From contig VZDJ01000099.1 in NCBI GenBank assembly GCA_008694505.1, forward strand, positions 1,570,483 through 1,634,482: a stretch of DNA of 64,000 bases, in the 5' to 3' direction. The stretch is from Cyanoderma ruficeps (Eukaryota; Chordata; Aves; Passeriformes; Timaliidae). Below the pieces are notes generated by a model. The model worked only from the letters and a program-made list of their open reading frames with translations. It did no database searches and was not told where the DNA came from. The position numbers were made by a program, and so were the translations under genes. Of this stretch, positions 38,926 through 58,621 are shown piece after piece; positions within the stretch are counted from its first letter, which is position 1; every line of letters begins with the position of its first letter.

Positions 38926-40672
38926 TGAGGAGAAAAGCAGCTCTGAAATTTCTCTCACTCTTTCCTGCTCCAGTGAAATGTGGTCTTAACTGGTGCAGTC
39001 CCCTTTTAGGAATGTGAGATAGAAGAATTGAAGGAATAAAATGTATCAGATCAGTTTCTGGTCCTTGTATCAGATCAATTTCTGGTCCTTCAGAACCAGT
39101 CAAATTCTCTGGATAGCGGTTCCTTTGTGGCAGGATTTTGGGGATGTTTTTGGAATCCATGCATTTGTTTTCCTTACGAGAATTGGAGTAGTGCCAATAG
39201 TTGATTGTGGACCAGACTCTGCTTTGGTTTTCTGGCTCTTTAAATAAAACAGTGCTGGCAACTTTCTTCTTGCTGCTTTCTTGCAGTTCCATGGTAGAGT
39301 AACTTTTGGTTTTTGATGGAGGGATTGGGAAGAGAAGTTTTAGAAACACAGTGAGCTTTCCATGCCTAGTCTAATGAGTACAGTACCCAGGGTCTTTTTC
39401 AGCTACTTCCTCATCCATTAGTGATGCTTCTGCTAGGCAGAGCCCTGATGATTGATCTTTTCTCTGTCTACTGGGATGTGGTCGAATTCCCTAACAGCCC
39501 AACAAGCTGTCTGGATAGATTTGTCCTGCCTTTTCTACAATTAAGCACAACAAAATGCAGGAAGATCTCTTCAAACTGTAGGGAAAGGCTGTAGAAAAAT
39601 ATTTCTGATTTTGATTTGTCATATTTCTGTAACATCTTTTAATATCCTTCCAGAAAGAGAATAATTGAGTAATGGAGAAGAGACAGTAGATAAAGCAGGG
39701 AAGTGAGGATGTGAGCTAGGGGAAGTATAGGCTGTTTCCAAGTGCATCTCCTGTAGTTCAGAGAGTCTCTGAAAAAAAACCCCAACATTAATTGCTTTTG
39801 AGAGAATGAGAAAGGACAGATTATTTTAGTTGCTTAATTAGTTTTTCAGGTGTTTTTCATTGTCTGATTCTCTGGATCTCTTGTTCAGTTTGATCATTAA
39901 GATTTCTGGATTGTTTTCTCTTCTGTGTTTCCACTCATCCATTTGGATGCCTTAATTATCTTTTTAATTTGGAACATCATATATATTGTAAAGAGAATTC
40001 AGGAAAGAGTAGCATTAGCACTTGTATTTAAATTGCATTGGTTTTCCTGGTTAGGTTGCTTGAAAAATAATACTGGTTTCTCTTGATGCATCAGATAGCT
40101 GACAGTTCTGTGTGCTGCCAGATGCCTGCAGCTCAGGAGAACAGCTGGATTTGTAAATTGCAGAGGCTTTCTCTTGTTTTGGTTCTTCTGTCTGGTTATT
40201 TTTTTGTTTTGATGCTGTTAAATTTCCCTACTGTGTTTTGCCTGGAATGTCTTTTCAATGATTACAATGATACTTAAAAAATATTCACTGTTTCCTGACT
40301 GTTATTGTAAAAAATTCCAAGAAAGCCTGTGAAGTATTCATAGAGGACATTTATCCAGTTAAGACCATATTTATGTTTACTGGGGAAATGTAAATATTAA
40401 ATGGATTGGCAGCTAGATTTCTTTGCAACACTTGGTTGTTAGACCTGATTATCCTAATACACTTATCTCTTGGAGTGTTTACTTTTGCAAAGTTATAGTG
40501 ACATGAAAGGGGAGTTAGGTGGAGAGTTGGAACAAATTATATCCGTACTGGTAAATGAGATATTTCTGTCTTTTCACCCACATTGAATTTATCTAACTTT
40601 TAAAATATGAATTAACTTCAGTAAATGAAACATATGATGCTAGATAAACTGCTTCTGATTTCATGTCCTTAG
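38926..40672. other. Intron-like DNA between KIF16B-like exons
   Basis: AT-rich. Two near-identical short direct repeats ('ttctggtccttgtatcagatc' and 'ttctggtccttcagaacc' type, 39040-39090) occur in a minus-strand 157-codon frame (39349-38876) that has no recognised domain. No other feature seen. Confidence 0.4.
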
Positions 40673-40849
40673 CTATTTCACCTGCTGATATCAACTATGG
40701 AGAAACTTTTAAGTACACTTCGCTATGCAAATAGAGCCAAAAACATCATCAACAAGCCTACAATTAATGAGGATCCCAAAGTCAAACTGATCCGTGAGCT
40801 GAGAGCTGAAATAGCCCGGTTAAAAGCTCTGCTTGCTCAAGTGAATCAG

Positions 40850-43800
40850 GTTAGCTTTACTTGGAACTTCTGTGTAATTTTCCTTGAGTTATAACATCTA
40901 TTTCTAGGATGTAACGAGATAATTGTCTTTCATTATATTGATTTGAGCGAACAAGCTCTATGAGGCTGTGAATGAATATTAGTTTTCCTGATTGAATCAG
41001 TTTCCATATGGCCAGCAGATCTTTTAACATAAGGGGGGGAAAAAATTGTCATCCCAAAGCTTTTAGGTTTCTTGTAATATAATCTGAGCTGGATTGCAGT
41101 GTGCAACAGGTAGTCAACACAGCATAAGAAGACTGAGCAGAAACTTACCTTCTGGGTCTGTCCTGATGGACTGAAGAGGAATTTTGTGTAGTATCTTAAG
41201 TAGCAGGTTTAAAGTATTTAAGATGTATAAATATGAAAATGTAGAGTATGAATGGATTTCAACAATACATTTTATTTGTGTTTGGCTGTACAGTACATTA
41301 GAAGGCACATAACATGCTAAATATGTAAAAATGTTTTCAGTGGTAGTGTAAGAAAACAAAAATCATGCTCTGCTTCACTTTAGCCATGATTCCATTCTTG
41401 CTCTGTCAGTATGATCTGCTATAAACAGTCACTGCACAGGCTCAGTTAAGTTTCTCCTGTATTGCCAGGGTGGTGAAACCAAAATAAAAATAAAGAATAT
41501 CCAAATAGCTCAGGACAGTTGTCTCTTCTACATAATGTCATTCAGGACTGCTGGATTTCATATTTGAGCAAATATAATTTGGAAGTATCTGAAGTACCAC
41601 TTCAGATTTGTTTCTAGAACTATGTAATTCTGTTTTAGATTGCCTGTGCAATGTGAAATGTCAGTTCGGCATGGACCATTGTTAGAAGAAGGGTAGGGCT
41701 TCAGGTGGATTTCATGCTATAAAAATTTGGTGAAAAGGGGATGGGAACCACTGTTGGAAGCAGAAATGGGTGTTGTAGATGATTGGAGCAGAGAGCTTTG
41801 CTTTGTTACAAAGAATTAAAAAACTCTTTATGGAGTTGCATTACTTGTGTTTCTTTCATAATCTTTAGGAGGGGAAAATTAATTTATTTTCAAATTATGG
41901 CTTGATTTAGAATTAGCAAAGTAGATGTAACTTTGAAGTTTGAATGCTTTGACCTAGTTTCAAGCTGTAAAATAGTGGTTATTACCACTATTAAATAAAA
42001 TAAATCTGGTTCAGTGGTAGGATGTGGTAGATGGCTGTGTGGGAGACAGTAGAGAAAAGTTAAGTCCATTGAATTTGTGCTGGTTGGTAAAACAACAGGT
42101 GGTGTGTTATGCATAGTAGTATAAATCTCTGTATAACTTCTTCAGTGGTTTTCCTTTGTATCACCAGAACACTGTATGGCAAATGCTGCTGTAGATCTGA
42201 AGATATTGATTACCTAAATCAGTGCTGGATTTAGTGTAGAAGGTCACAGAGAGTACTGCCTGTATGTTTGTGTTGTTTAGTAATTTTCCTCTTTTAAGGT
42301 CATTTACCTTAAGATATAGTCCTTAAAGATAAAGGAGTATACAAACATATTGAAGCAGAATGGATAGCTGTTCATGCATAATAAATTTTCATGTTTTTCA
42401 TAAATATAAAGAAAACTCTATTAGGAATTACCTGTTATAAATGTGTCTGGTTTCCATGTGTGTGACAGTACATATGTAGCAAGTGAAAATAGTACTCTCA
42501 AACCAATTTGTATTTGAAATATCAGCTTTGACAGGATTTTGATTGTTCTGTTTACAGTATTTCAAGGTAAAATGATGTATATTAAAGTTCAAAGGAGTTT
42601 ATGCTAAAGACTCAGAAAAGTTGAACGATTGCATTTCGATTGGTTCCCCCACAAATTGTGACTGTTTCCTTTTTGAATTGGTGTTTACTTTTTATGATTT
42701 TAGATTGCACTCTTGGATTCTCCAACAACCTTTAAGTATGGAAGAAAAGCTTCAGCAGAATGAAGCAAGGGTGAGTTTTAATTTCATAAAGCAGTTTCTA
42801 AACATCAAAGAAAAGGAGAGGTGGGTAGTCTGGATGCAGGAGTTTTTGTAATTTTCAGGATTTTTTTTAATGTGCAGCTAAGTCTTGTCCCACCAGCAGC
42901 ATTGCATTGATGCTTTAAAAAAAAAAAAAAAAGTGTGTGAATTAATAATTTTGTTATCCCACTAATATAACGTTGTGACTAAGAACAAAATATGTCTTTG
43001 ATATTTATGTAGCAGTTCTGTTTATGAAAATGAAATGAGAATACTTGTTCCCTGACCAACTTGCCTTACTAAAAATGTATGTTTGTAAATAGACTAGAGA
43101 GGGAAAAGCCACTAAATCACAGTAATGAGTAGCAAGTAATCACAGTAGCAAAATATTCAATGTGTAGAAAAACAGCAAAAGATTTATGGGGAGAATGGTC
43201 ACCTCTTCTGTGCTTTCAAGTAATTTCTAAGTTGTGGTGTGGGGTAGGTTTTTAGAAAATTTCAGTATTTAAATCTGGTATGTACAAATATGTTAAGTGC
43301 CTAATTAACTAATTAATTTTTGGAGGAGGGTCTTAGATCTAGGTGTACTTCACTGTGCTTCTCACCACGTTTTTTCAATAATCCAGCCAAGTGTAGAGAC
43401 TGGAAAAAGTTTCCAGACAGTTTGGATAACTCACAGCATCCAGAAGAATCTAGATATAATAGTACTACCATTTCTCTGACTAGCAATCTTTCATTCTTTA
43501 TTGTATCATTCTGTGTTAATTCTTTTCTATATGTTAGCTTGCTTTGCAAGCAGTTGAAAATTGGTTAAAAAAAGAGTAAAAGCCATACTTTGGAAAGGGG
43601 CAAGAGGGAAGTATTTGGAATTATTCAACTACATGGCAGCAAATATTTCATTCTGAATACTGTCAGAAGATGCCAATCAAATGTGGATGTGATGCCTTTA
43701 AAAAAAGGGGCTCCTTAGCTGGTTTAAGTGGTCGCATTTCCAGTGATGCTGCTTGAACCTTTAGAATTAGAAAATTAATGTCCTGCTTTGAGAATCCTGT

Positions 43801-44570
43801 TTTATTCATATCCTTAGTCTTATTTTTGAGTACAAACAAAAAGCTTTTATCTGAGTAGCTCAGTAATATAAATTGTTGACTCTAGGCTAATTGGAATATG
43901 TTATTCATGTTCTGACAGTAACCATTGCTTACCCTGCTCAGAAGTGTTGGCCCTGCTGTGTGGGGTGTCTATCAGGCATATTTTATTACCTTTGTCAGGC
44001 TCATTAAAAGATTATGTGATTACTATTCATGATAATTACAGTAGATATAATTGCTGAAAATTCTTGGTAGATATTGCAGTGGTTGTAGCTTTTTTATAAT
44101 TGAATGAGTGCAATAACTGAATTGTTTATATAGATTTAAAGACTTTATCACCATATTTATATTGCCTGACAAGTATATGGTGATTTTCTTTAATGAGTTG
44201 ATTTTCCTTATATAAGAATAATTTGGAGTAGTTTAATTTAAAAATGTTTCATTTTAAAAATTTAATTAAAAATGAGATGAAGTGTTTATGAGCAATACAA
44301 ATTGTTCTGGTATGGTGAATAGAGCTGTGATAGATTTTCTTCATTTTTTTCTTTAACCTTTTGAAATTTGTTTTATTTTAATGCTTCAGTTAGCAGCACT
44401 AGTGATGCATTGAAAAGTGTGCTTACTTGTCTTTGTTGAAATCTTGAGATGCAGGTAGAGATGAGAGAAGTTTCTGTAGCTGTCATGGATTAATTTTGGA
44501 GCTGACCTACAAAGACCAAAAAAAAGCAGGTAGCAAATGGGAGAAGTTTGGAGTGACTGCATCAAAGGCT
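40850..44570. other. Intronic DNA around the third KIF16B-like exon
   Basis: AT-rich, no recognised element except the exon at 42704-42770. A 15-bp poly-A run lies at about 42919. Short open frames have no family resemblance. Confidence 0.4.
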
Positions 44571-44639
44571 TCTTTCTTAGTACAATGGCATTATTATGAA
44601 AGTTAACTTAAGAGGTGGACAGGTGCTTGATGAGGAGAG

Positions 44640-45512
44640 GAAGGACAAATCCTGAGCATTCTGTTGGCCTGATGTCAGTTTAGGGGAAGGTCATGGAGTG
44701 GGTTGGGTCATCTTGAGTCCAGTCACACATCATGTACAGAACAACCAGGGGAATCAGGGCCCTGGCTTTAGGATGGGTTTAGGAAAAGCAGATCCTGCTT
44801 GACCAACACCATCTCTTTCTGTGAGAGGATGACCTGGTTTGTGGATGAGGAAAAGGCTGTGAGTATTGTTTCCCTGGACTTTAGGAAAGCCTTTGACACT
44901 GTTTCCCACAGCGTTCTCTTGGAGGAACTGTCTGCACTGTGGCTTGCACAGGTGCATCGTTTCAGAAAACTCTGAATGGCTGAGCCAAGAGAAGTGGTGG
45001 AGTTAAATCCAGTTGGCAGCCAGTCACCAATAGTGTTCCCCCGGGCTCAGTATTTGGACTAGTCCTGTTTAATATCTTTCTTGATGATCTGGATGAGGGA
45101 AACAAGTGCACCCCCAGTCAAGTTGCAGATGGCACTAAGGTGTGCGTGTGTGTTGATATGCTGGAGAGTAGGAAGACATAGGGGTGACCTCACTTTCTAC
45201 AACTACCTGAAACGAGGTTGTAGCCAGGTAGGGATCAGTTTTCTCCCAGGTAAAAAAGCGCCAGGACAAGAGGAAATGGCCTCGGGTTGCTCCAGGGGAA
45301 GTTTAGATTGGATATTAGGAAAAATTTCTTCATGGAAAGGGTTGTCAAGTGTGGGAAAAAGCTGCCCAGGGAAGCGATTGATTCACCATCTCTGGACATA
45401 TTTAGAACACCTATAAATGTGGCACTTTATCAGTAGTGGCTTGGCAGTGCTGGGTTAACAGTTGGACTTGATGATCTGAAGATCTTTTCTAACTGAAATG
45501 ATTCTATACCCA
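44640..45512 (+). repeat. CR1 LINE, long 3' fragment
   Basis: The longest CR1 copy in the window. It includes the reverse transcriptase end (degraded; 'tttaggaaagcctttgacac', 'atctttcttgatgatctgga') and the 3' untranslated part ('ttggatattaggaaaaattt', 'cttgatgatctgaagatctt') up to the 'gattctat' terminal motif. Plus orientation, in the last KIF16B-like intron, not coding-competent. Confidence 0.92.
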
Positions 45513-46057
45513 GTGCTCCCGCTGTCTGTAATGCCTTTGCAAGCATCTTCTCACTTCCCTGCTGATGACACGGAAGTGGATAGTTTCTAAGTTGCAGATT
45601 TTGCTCTGATTAACTCCTGAAGGCTACTGGTCTGCCTCTCCCTTTGCATGCCTTCCTCTGGAGGGGATTTTTACCTTAACATGCCTACCTGTACTATGAG
45701 AAAGGATCTGTCCTTTTACAGCTAAGGTAACAGCTTGTGGCAGTAGACTTTGTGGGATTGAAGCACTTTAAAAAACTATTTGAAGGTAGACAGTTATTTG
45801 AAGTAATTATCCCGGACTTTGATTTCATCTTACAGTGTAAATAAGAATTTTGTGTTTTGAGGGAGAAGTATTGTTGGTATGGCAACTTACTGCAGGAGCT
45901 TCAGTGCTTTTCTAAATGCTTAAGTATTAAACTTCACAAAGAATTACACAAATACTTAGAACTTCTTTGAGAATGCGTTTATCAAGAACTTTGGAAAAGA
46001 TGTGATTTTCTTCAATATTTGTTTTTTTTCATAGGTACAAGAACTGACCAAAGAGTG

Positions 46058-46213
46058 GACAAACAAGGACATAGAATGAAAACTCAAGATATTCTGAAAG
46101 TAAGGCAAATAAATAAATAAATTTTCCTCTTGGCATTTGACAAACAAGTGGAATGAAAACTCAAGATATTCTGAAAGTAAGGCAAATAAATAAATTTTCC
46201 TCTTGGCATTTGA
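46058..46213 (+). repeat. Tandem duplication inside the last KIF16B-like exon
   Basis: Two direct copies, about 81 and 75 bp (46058-46138 and 46139-46213), run from 'gacaaacaag' through the exon end, its donor and the intron start to 'cttggcatttga'. They differ by a short insertion after 'aaacaag' and by one AAAT unit. The second copy keeps the ancestral-looking 'aagtggaatga' order, so the first copy carries the change. Confidence 0.9.
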
Positions 46214-47710
46214 CCATTTTCCTTTAAAAAAAGTTATTTTTTCAAAGTCATCTTCTTTGGCTCAACTCTTTCTGTTATTTACCATAGTGACCCCACAGTG
46301 CAAAACAGCTTCTCTCTAACAAATCTTTCAATTGCTGGATGGTTTTATTAAGTTACAAATGCAGAAAGCCTGGGCCAGGGAGAAGTGGATCTCTCGTATC
46401 CTTGGTGTTTGTGTGGTATCAACAAGACCTGTGAATAATCACTTCTTATCTTATATTGGGTATCTCAGTGGATGTGGTACCAAGTAGATATGGATTTTCC
46501 CTTGTCCTGGTGAGGTTTTATATTGGTATTTGGTGCATGATTAAGGTGGCAGTCTGAGGTTATACTTTAATGGGCTGCTTGCTAATTCTATGCACTTGTA
46601 CAAGCACACACATGCATCTGTGCATGCACACACACAGGAATAATTCCCACAATTTGTTTTTTAACATGTTTACTAATATTTTTGTTGCCAAATGATTTAA
46701 CTGTTCCATTAAATAAAAAAATTTGAAAACAAAGCTTCAGCTTTCATCATTTGCTGAACATAACTTGTTTGTAGTGCAATTCAAGCAAGCATTTAGAAGT
46801 AATTTTTTCATTCTCCATGTCACTGATCTCAACCTATGATTTTTCTTGTATCACTTTTTGATTTCTTAATTTTTTTTCTTCAAATCCAACTCTGTCTTTG
46901 GTCTGACTTCCACATGAGTTGAATGGCTCTGTGCTTAAAAATGAAGCACAAACAGCAGAGAGAATGGATCAGGGTTAATGGTAAGTACTTAGCAGTTGGC
47001 ATGACAGAATGGACTGTGTAATGTCTATCTAGATAACTGAACTGGGACTTTTCAATTGCATATTCATCAGACATGTTTTGGCTCCAACTTGATTTGTTAT
47101 TTTGTTATTTTGAAGCATCTACACATACTTGGAACTTTGTTAATTCTCTCTTTATTCACACGTGGATTGGGAAGTCCATTGTCACGTGCAGCATTTGTGA
47201 ATTTTGGTCAGTTGTGGAAGTGAACATTATGCTGCATATGGGAAGTTTTGAAAGCTCTATGTTGCAAATACACAGAAATTATAGAATCAGAGGAGGTGTT
47301 AACTGAACAATACTATAATCAAGGGAAAGCTGCATTTGTTAAATACTTGAATCTAAAGGATTTAAACACAAGCAGTAATTTCTGATTTTCTAGTACTGAG
47401 CTTTTTTAGCGTAATTCTTGCAGCTTCTGTATGAACTGCACAGGATGATATTTGAGTGTATGAATATAGCTGATATTCCACTTTTGGGTTAAAGGCAGTT
47501 GATTAAACTTTCTTTGTCCCAAAGCCCCTGAAAATCTGCAAAAGATTTCTTAGTTTTACTATTTTACACCATTTCACTGAAGTTATCCATATCTTTATTC
47601 ACTTCTTGTTTAATGATTTACAAAGTCACTGACAGCATAGGAGTGGGAAAGGGCTTTTTGGAAGTTTGCCAGGCTGAGTCCCTGGAAAGCAGATTTTAAA
47701 CTTTAGAGAG
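46214..47710. other. Non-coding DNA after the KIF16B-like fragment
   Basis: AT-rich. A CA/TG-alternating run lies near 46605-46640. The next KIF16B exon (start of the FHA region) was looked for by eye and not found. Confidence 0.4.
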
Positions 47711-47716
47711 CAGTGG

Positions 47717-48370
47717 TGTGCGGCAGCGCGTGTGCTCCAATGCTCGGCTAGCCCCGAGACGCCCCCACAGGACCCTCGTGTGTGGGTCCTTGGCTGCCGA
47801 CCTGCCCTCCCGCATTGCGATGGTGGAGGAAGGAAAGATGGGACTCTCAAAGGCTCAACTGGAACTTAGGTTTATTGGGCAGGAAGGTGGAAGCCCTCAC
47901 CCTAAGACCGGTGCTGCAGAGAGAGCGCGAGTCTGCAGGGGGAGAGGGTTTCAAACAGTAGGAGGAACTCAGGGTGGGTAGAAACAGAACCAATAGGGTT
48001 CAACTGGGGAGTGGCTGCTGACATAACAAGCATCAAGGTAGAGCAATAACAAGGAGGTGGGCGGGAAAGGATGGCAATCCAGCCAGTCACCAAAGGTCTC
48101 TCCTCCAAGCTTCTGGACCTGAGGGACAGGTCTTGGAGTGACTGGTAGGGAGCGGGAGTCTGGTAACATCTGATGGACAAGCAACTAAGGTGGGAAAGGT
48201 AAACCAATCAGGGACAGTATCTGGGGAAGGCTGGGGGAGAAACTCACAACTTGTAACATGGGGCTAAAAACAGAACTGGGCTACAGCAAAGAAAGTACAA
48301 AGAGCAAAGGGAAGCCATTTTGTGCAAGCGATACAGCTTATAACAAACTTGTTGTGCAAACACACTACCA
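47717..48370 (-). mobile_element. Solo LTR (654 bp) with exact 6-bp target duplication
   Basis: The TG...CA segment starts TGTGCGGC and ends ACTACCA, flanked by CAGTGG at 47711-47716 and 48371-48376. A minus-strand AATAAA (plus 'gtttattgg') near 47870 and a GC-rich U5 at the left show minus orientation. A 6-bp duplication is typical of alpha/beta-type (class II) integrases. No internal genes remain. Confidence 0.88.
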
Positions 48371-48376
48371 CAGTGG

Positions 48377-49444
48377 TGGTTTTTGTTATGGATTCTCTGT
48401 GAGTTCACTGGGGGTTTTGTTTTGTCATTTATATCCCTCCCTTGGACACAGAGACCATACACGTTGTAATTTGTAAAAACAGATTGTATTGGCACTCTGA
48501 GAAGTGAGACTGGCTTTGGATGGCCACATCACTGAAGTCACACCTGCCACTTCCCCCATGCCATAATTCAGTAACTTTAAGGATATTCTTCATTAAGGTA
48601 CTTAGAACTTCATGTTTGTATTATATTTAAAACCATCTTTCCCTTGCCTCCCCCTGGCTTTGCTATCCTGAGACAGTTGATGCTTTCCAATTCCTGCCCG
48701 GCAGCAGGCTTGGAGAATTAAAAACCATTTGCTTTTCAGTTTCTAACACTTTTTGCTCCAAATCTTTTAGGCATGTGCCTACAAGATGCAAGTGCACTTG
48801 TTTGTAGCTGAATGGGATTCCCTGCTTTATTGTGTGTAATTATGCTTTTTTGTACTATGTTCTAAATATTAAAGTTCACGTGACTTTGAATTGTTCTCAC
48901 AGGCTGATGGGAAAATCTGTTCATGTTTAAATCCAAAATAATTGAAAGGATCTTGCATAAGCCTTGTAAAATACAAGTAAGGATCACAGGGCATGGTGGT
49001 GTCTTGAACTAGATCAGCAGATTCTGCTGGAAAAAGTTACCTGGCTTTCAATGAATGCAGTTCTTTCATTAGGCAAAGATGCCTGACCAAGAAATGATGC
49101 TTTGCAGGGAAGATGTTCCTTAAATTTTTTCACCCTTGCTAGTTATTTTGAACTTTGTTTAAAATTAGACCAGCAGCATCTAAGTACTACCTTGAAAATC
49201 ATTAATAGGGAATGGAAAATTCTATCCAGCTACGAAATACCAAGGAACAGAAAATACCATGTGGAGGCAAGTTTTTGATAAAAAGTATTTGGGAGCTTAA
49301 AATTCAGTTGTTCTAGTCAACACTGTACCATATGTGCAGCTGACATGTGCATCCCAGTATTCTTCCTTATATCTGTTGGTAGTTTTTATCCCCTTTGGCA
49401 TTTGTGTGTAGTTAACCTGAAGTTATGTTTTTCCATCTTTAGAC
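48377..49444. other. Non-coding DNA between two LTRs
   Basis: AT-rich, no recognised exon. If the TOGARAM2-like gene continues leftward, its next exon is not visible here. Confidence 0.4.
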
Positions 49445-49872
49445 TGTGTAGCAGGGAACCCCCAAGATAAAGAGAGATTGAGCCAAGAGCAACATACGAT
49501 CTGACCAATATGGTCAATCACACGTTCTCCGTTTATTCAGTTTAAGGTGGCAGGTTATATACGGTTCAGTACAGTTTATAGTTAGAGCGATATTTTCATG
49601 GGCATTCACTGCAGGAAAAAATGCAAACACACACTGTTTAATTTTGCTTTTAAGGTGGCTAAATGTGCCCACTAATAATTGCTCTCAGTGACCTCTTGAA
49701 AACGCACTATCTAACAATAATACCTTAACCTCTAATTTTCTGCTGCGCCACAAGTGATTTTACCTGCGCAACAGCTTCAAGGCCTCAGGGCCTTCAAGGC
49801 CAAGCCTCAGCCAGGCAGGCTTCAGCTGTATTGATATTGTACAGTCCAATATCTCATTCGAAATACAGGTCA
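49445..49872 (-). mobile_element. LTR (428 bp) of an ERV remnant, minus strand
   Basis: On the minus strand it begins TGACCTGTATTTCG after a purine tract ('gagaaaaggagggca'), has a TATA-like 'gtatataacctgcc' near 49557, AATAAACGG about 30 bp later, and ends at TGTGTAGC (plus, 49445) as a CA end. It is a near-complete LTR joined on its right to env remnants. Confidence 0.75.
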
Positions 49873-50250
49873 TGCCCTCCTTTTCTCAGAAAATCTGCTA
49901 CAGTACAGGGGGCGGACACTGAGCGGGGGAGAACTTCGCAGCACTCTCAAGGGAGGGGGGGAGCGACCCAGAATGGGGGAACTTAGCAAAACAATGAAAG
50001 AAGGTGTACCGGGGTACCTTGTCAAATCCTAGGGCTTTTTCTCCAAAATCTTCCAGATCTTACAAGGTGATTGACAAGGTCTATCACAAGGGAAACAGCA
50101 TCGGGGCTTTTAGCATACGGGGGTAGGAACAAACCATTACAAACGTAAGAAAATATACAGAACATTAGAAAACCCAAAATGCACACTGCTGCAGTCTGAG
50201 TAAGAGGGACCAGGCTGTCCCAAACAGCCAGGATGTAGGGCCAAGACACA
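49873..50250 (-). pseudogene. ERV env 3' remnant in a TOGARAM2-like intron
   Basis: A 75-codon minus frame (50249-50022) encodes the end of a transmembrane envelope subunit with a hydrophobic stretch (AAVCILGFLMFCIFSYV). The rest of the provirus to the right is missing: host sequence with a splice donor follows within about 80 bp. It is related to the remnant at 27.5 kb. Not functional. Confidence 0.65.
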
Positions 50251-50326
50251 CTGAATTAACTTCTACCTGGGAAGAAGGCCTGGGAAAGGAGCTAAAGGAA
50301 AGGACCAATGAAGATACCCGACATAC

Positions 50327-57899
<7,573 letters not shown>

Positions 57900-58621
57900 T
57901 GTGACTATTGACAAAACGTCTCAGGCCCATATGAAGCAGTGAGAAGTGAGAAGAATGGGCAAGCATAGCAGCTCTTTTTTAATGCCTTTATTAAGATCAG
58001 CTCTAGGTGGGGGCTCAAGGGCTTGTGCACGCCGCCGCTGCTCTCGATGGGGAGGAGGTGTTCAGCTTTGCCACAGGGCAGAGCTGGGCCTTCCTCCTCA
58101 CAAGAGTCCCTGGGGTAGACCCTGGGAAGACACCTTTGGGGCTCGTGGGCTAGGGGTGTCTGTCTAGTCGAGTGCTGTTGAAGTTATGGTGACGAGGTGG
58201 AACCCAGCTCTGATTGGAGTGAGGTTCTCTATGGTTCTGCCGATCCAGAGTGGTCATTCTTAGTCTTTGGTTTTGTGTTGGCTCGTTGTTTTAGGGGTTT
58301 TATGTCCGAATACTGTTCCAGAGCACTTGAGGCTTTTTCATTTGCATGTCGGGTCATGTAATCAGTTGCCATGTGGAAAGCAGCAGGGAGAGGCAGGGGC
58401 AGGGGCAGTTTGAGGAATGGATTCAGTTACAAAGCAAGGGGTCTCAGGTAATTTACATTTAACAGAGAAAACATTTAGGAAAGGTATTTCCAATTACAAT
58501 AACAATAGGTCTGAGCTAAACAGTTCCTAACAGAAAAAAAGCCTTACCCCAGGCAAGGTAAACAGTATCCAACTGAGAAGGCACTCAGCTGAACTCCAAA
58601 ACTTGTATTTTATTTCTTACA
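57900..58621 (-). mobile_element. 3' LTR of the class I provirus (left edge approximate)
   Basis: On the minus strand the LTR begins TGTAAGAAATAAAATAC at 58621, a few bases after a purine tract ('aaaaagatagaggggggtt'). A minus-strand AATAAA lies at 57987-57992, so U5 ends somewhere near 57900. Internal GC-rich and short 'ggcaggggcaggggcag' repeats are present near 58395. Confidence 0.6.

Larger units (their letters stand above)
37120..46213 (+). pseudogene. KIF16B: KIF16B-like kinesin-3 fragment, four consecutive exons, frameshifted
   Basis: KIF16B is a plus-end kinesin-3 that moves early endosomes. Exons at 37120-37251, 40673-40849, 42704-42770 and from 46035 encode the end of the motor domain and neck: [76 protein letters not shown] and VQELTKEWTNK. 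Acceptors and donors are preserved (GTAAGT, GTTAGC, GTGAGT), and the first junction is in phase. However, exon 2 has an extra T after the ET codons and exon 3 an extra T in the CCTTTAAG run. Exon 4 has an extra A and a tandem duplication that brings in an in-frame stop. No exons before or after these four were found. I infer a partial genomic duplicate that is no longer functional. The symbol marks the parent family. Confidence 0.8.

Noticed and set aside
46916..46980. Exon-like frame ending in a GTAAGT donor after the KIF16B-like fragment
   Set aside because: No convincing acceptor and no match to the next KIF16B exon; likely chance.
50022..50249. Reading this frame as the next TOGARAM2-like exon
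   Set aside because: It has a hydrophobic membrane segment, resembles the env remnant at 27.5 kb and joins an LTR; a splice donor already ends the exon at 50327.
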